The translations under genes and the position numbers were made by a program. From an uncultured Bacillus sp. (GTDB taxonomy: Bacteria > Bacillota > Bacilli > Bacillales > Cytobacillaceae), in the NCBI GenBank assembly GCA_937894355.1, contig CALCRD010000371.1:1-5982 (forward strand): DNA of 5,982 nt, given 5' to 3'. Positions within the stretch are counted from its first letter, which is position 1. Every line of letters begins with the position of its first letter. Below the pieces are notes generated by a model. The model ran no database searches. It saw only the letters and a program-made list of their open reading frames with translations, and was not told the origin of the DNA. Shown piece by piece: positions 5,978 to 5,982 of the stretch.

Positions 5978-5982
5978 TAGTT

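Noticed and set aside
1..5982. CRISPR array, tRNA or rRNA genes, intact insertion sequence, riboswitch
   Set aside because: No regularly spaced repeats, no cloverleaf or rRNA-like sequence, no transposase frame with terminal repeats, and no riboswitch consensus were recognised by eye.

Overview
The window looks like chromosomal DNA from a low-GC Gram-positive bacterium (Bacillota; a Paenibacillus-like or clostridial polysaccharide degrader would fit, but the genus cannot be fixed from the sequence). The signs are AT-rich DNA, strong AAGGAGG-type ribosome binding sites, a lipoprotein solute-binding protein, and a CUT1-type sugar ABC transporter encoded without its own ATPase. All real genes lie on the minus strand, so the window is read from right to left.

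From right to left: an upstream region with a probable promoter and a LacI-type operator (about 5811-5861); a LacI/GalR-family regulator (GTG start at 5773, stop at 4754); two sugar ABC permeases (4757-3846 and 3822-2947); and a lipoprotein sugar-binding protein (2930-1518). These four are tightly packed, with a 4-nt ATGA overlap, then gaps of 23 and 16 nt. They very probably form one operon in which the regulator senses the imported sugar, represses its own promoter, and so controls uptake. The binding protein captures an oligosaccharide outside the membrane, the permease pair carries it in, and a shared MsmX-like ATPase encoded elsewhere would supply the energy.

After a 231-nt gap without a clear terminator comes a gene for a 245-residue exported protein (1286-549) that looks like a concanavalin/LamG-like beta-sandwich. 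It has a strong ribosome binding site and may be a carbohydrate-binding or surface protein serving the same sugar system.

The left 548 nt contain no intact gene but are not empty. Immediately past the TAA of the exported-protein gene, protein-like sequence continues in the same frame and then in two further frames, ending at position 350. This looks like the decayed C-terminal part of the same or a neighbouring gene. At the far left, positions 1-88 are a near-perfect copy (85 of 88 identical) of positions 803-890 inside the exported-protein gene. Weaker similarity continues a little further through an apparent one-base frameshift, as expected for a second, decayed paralog running off the window edge. 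The stretch between (about 149-349) holds one notable imperfect inverted repeat and otherwise nothing I can name. The transporter operon is of an ordinary type; the paralog remnants and the tail beyond the stop codon are the unusual part. I found no convincing novel system.
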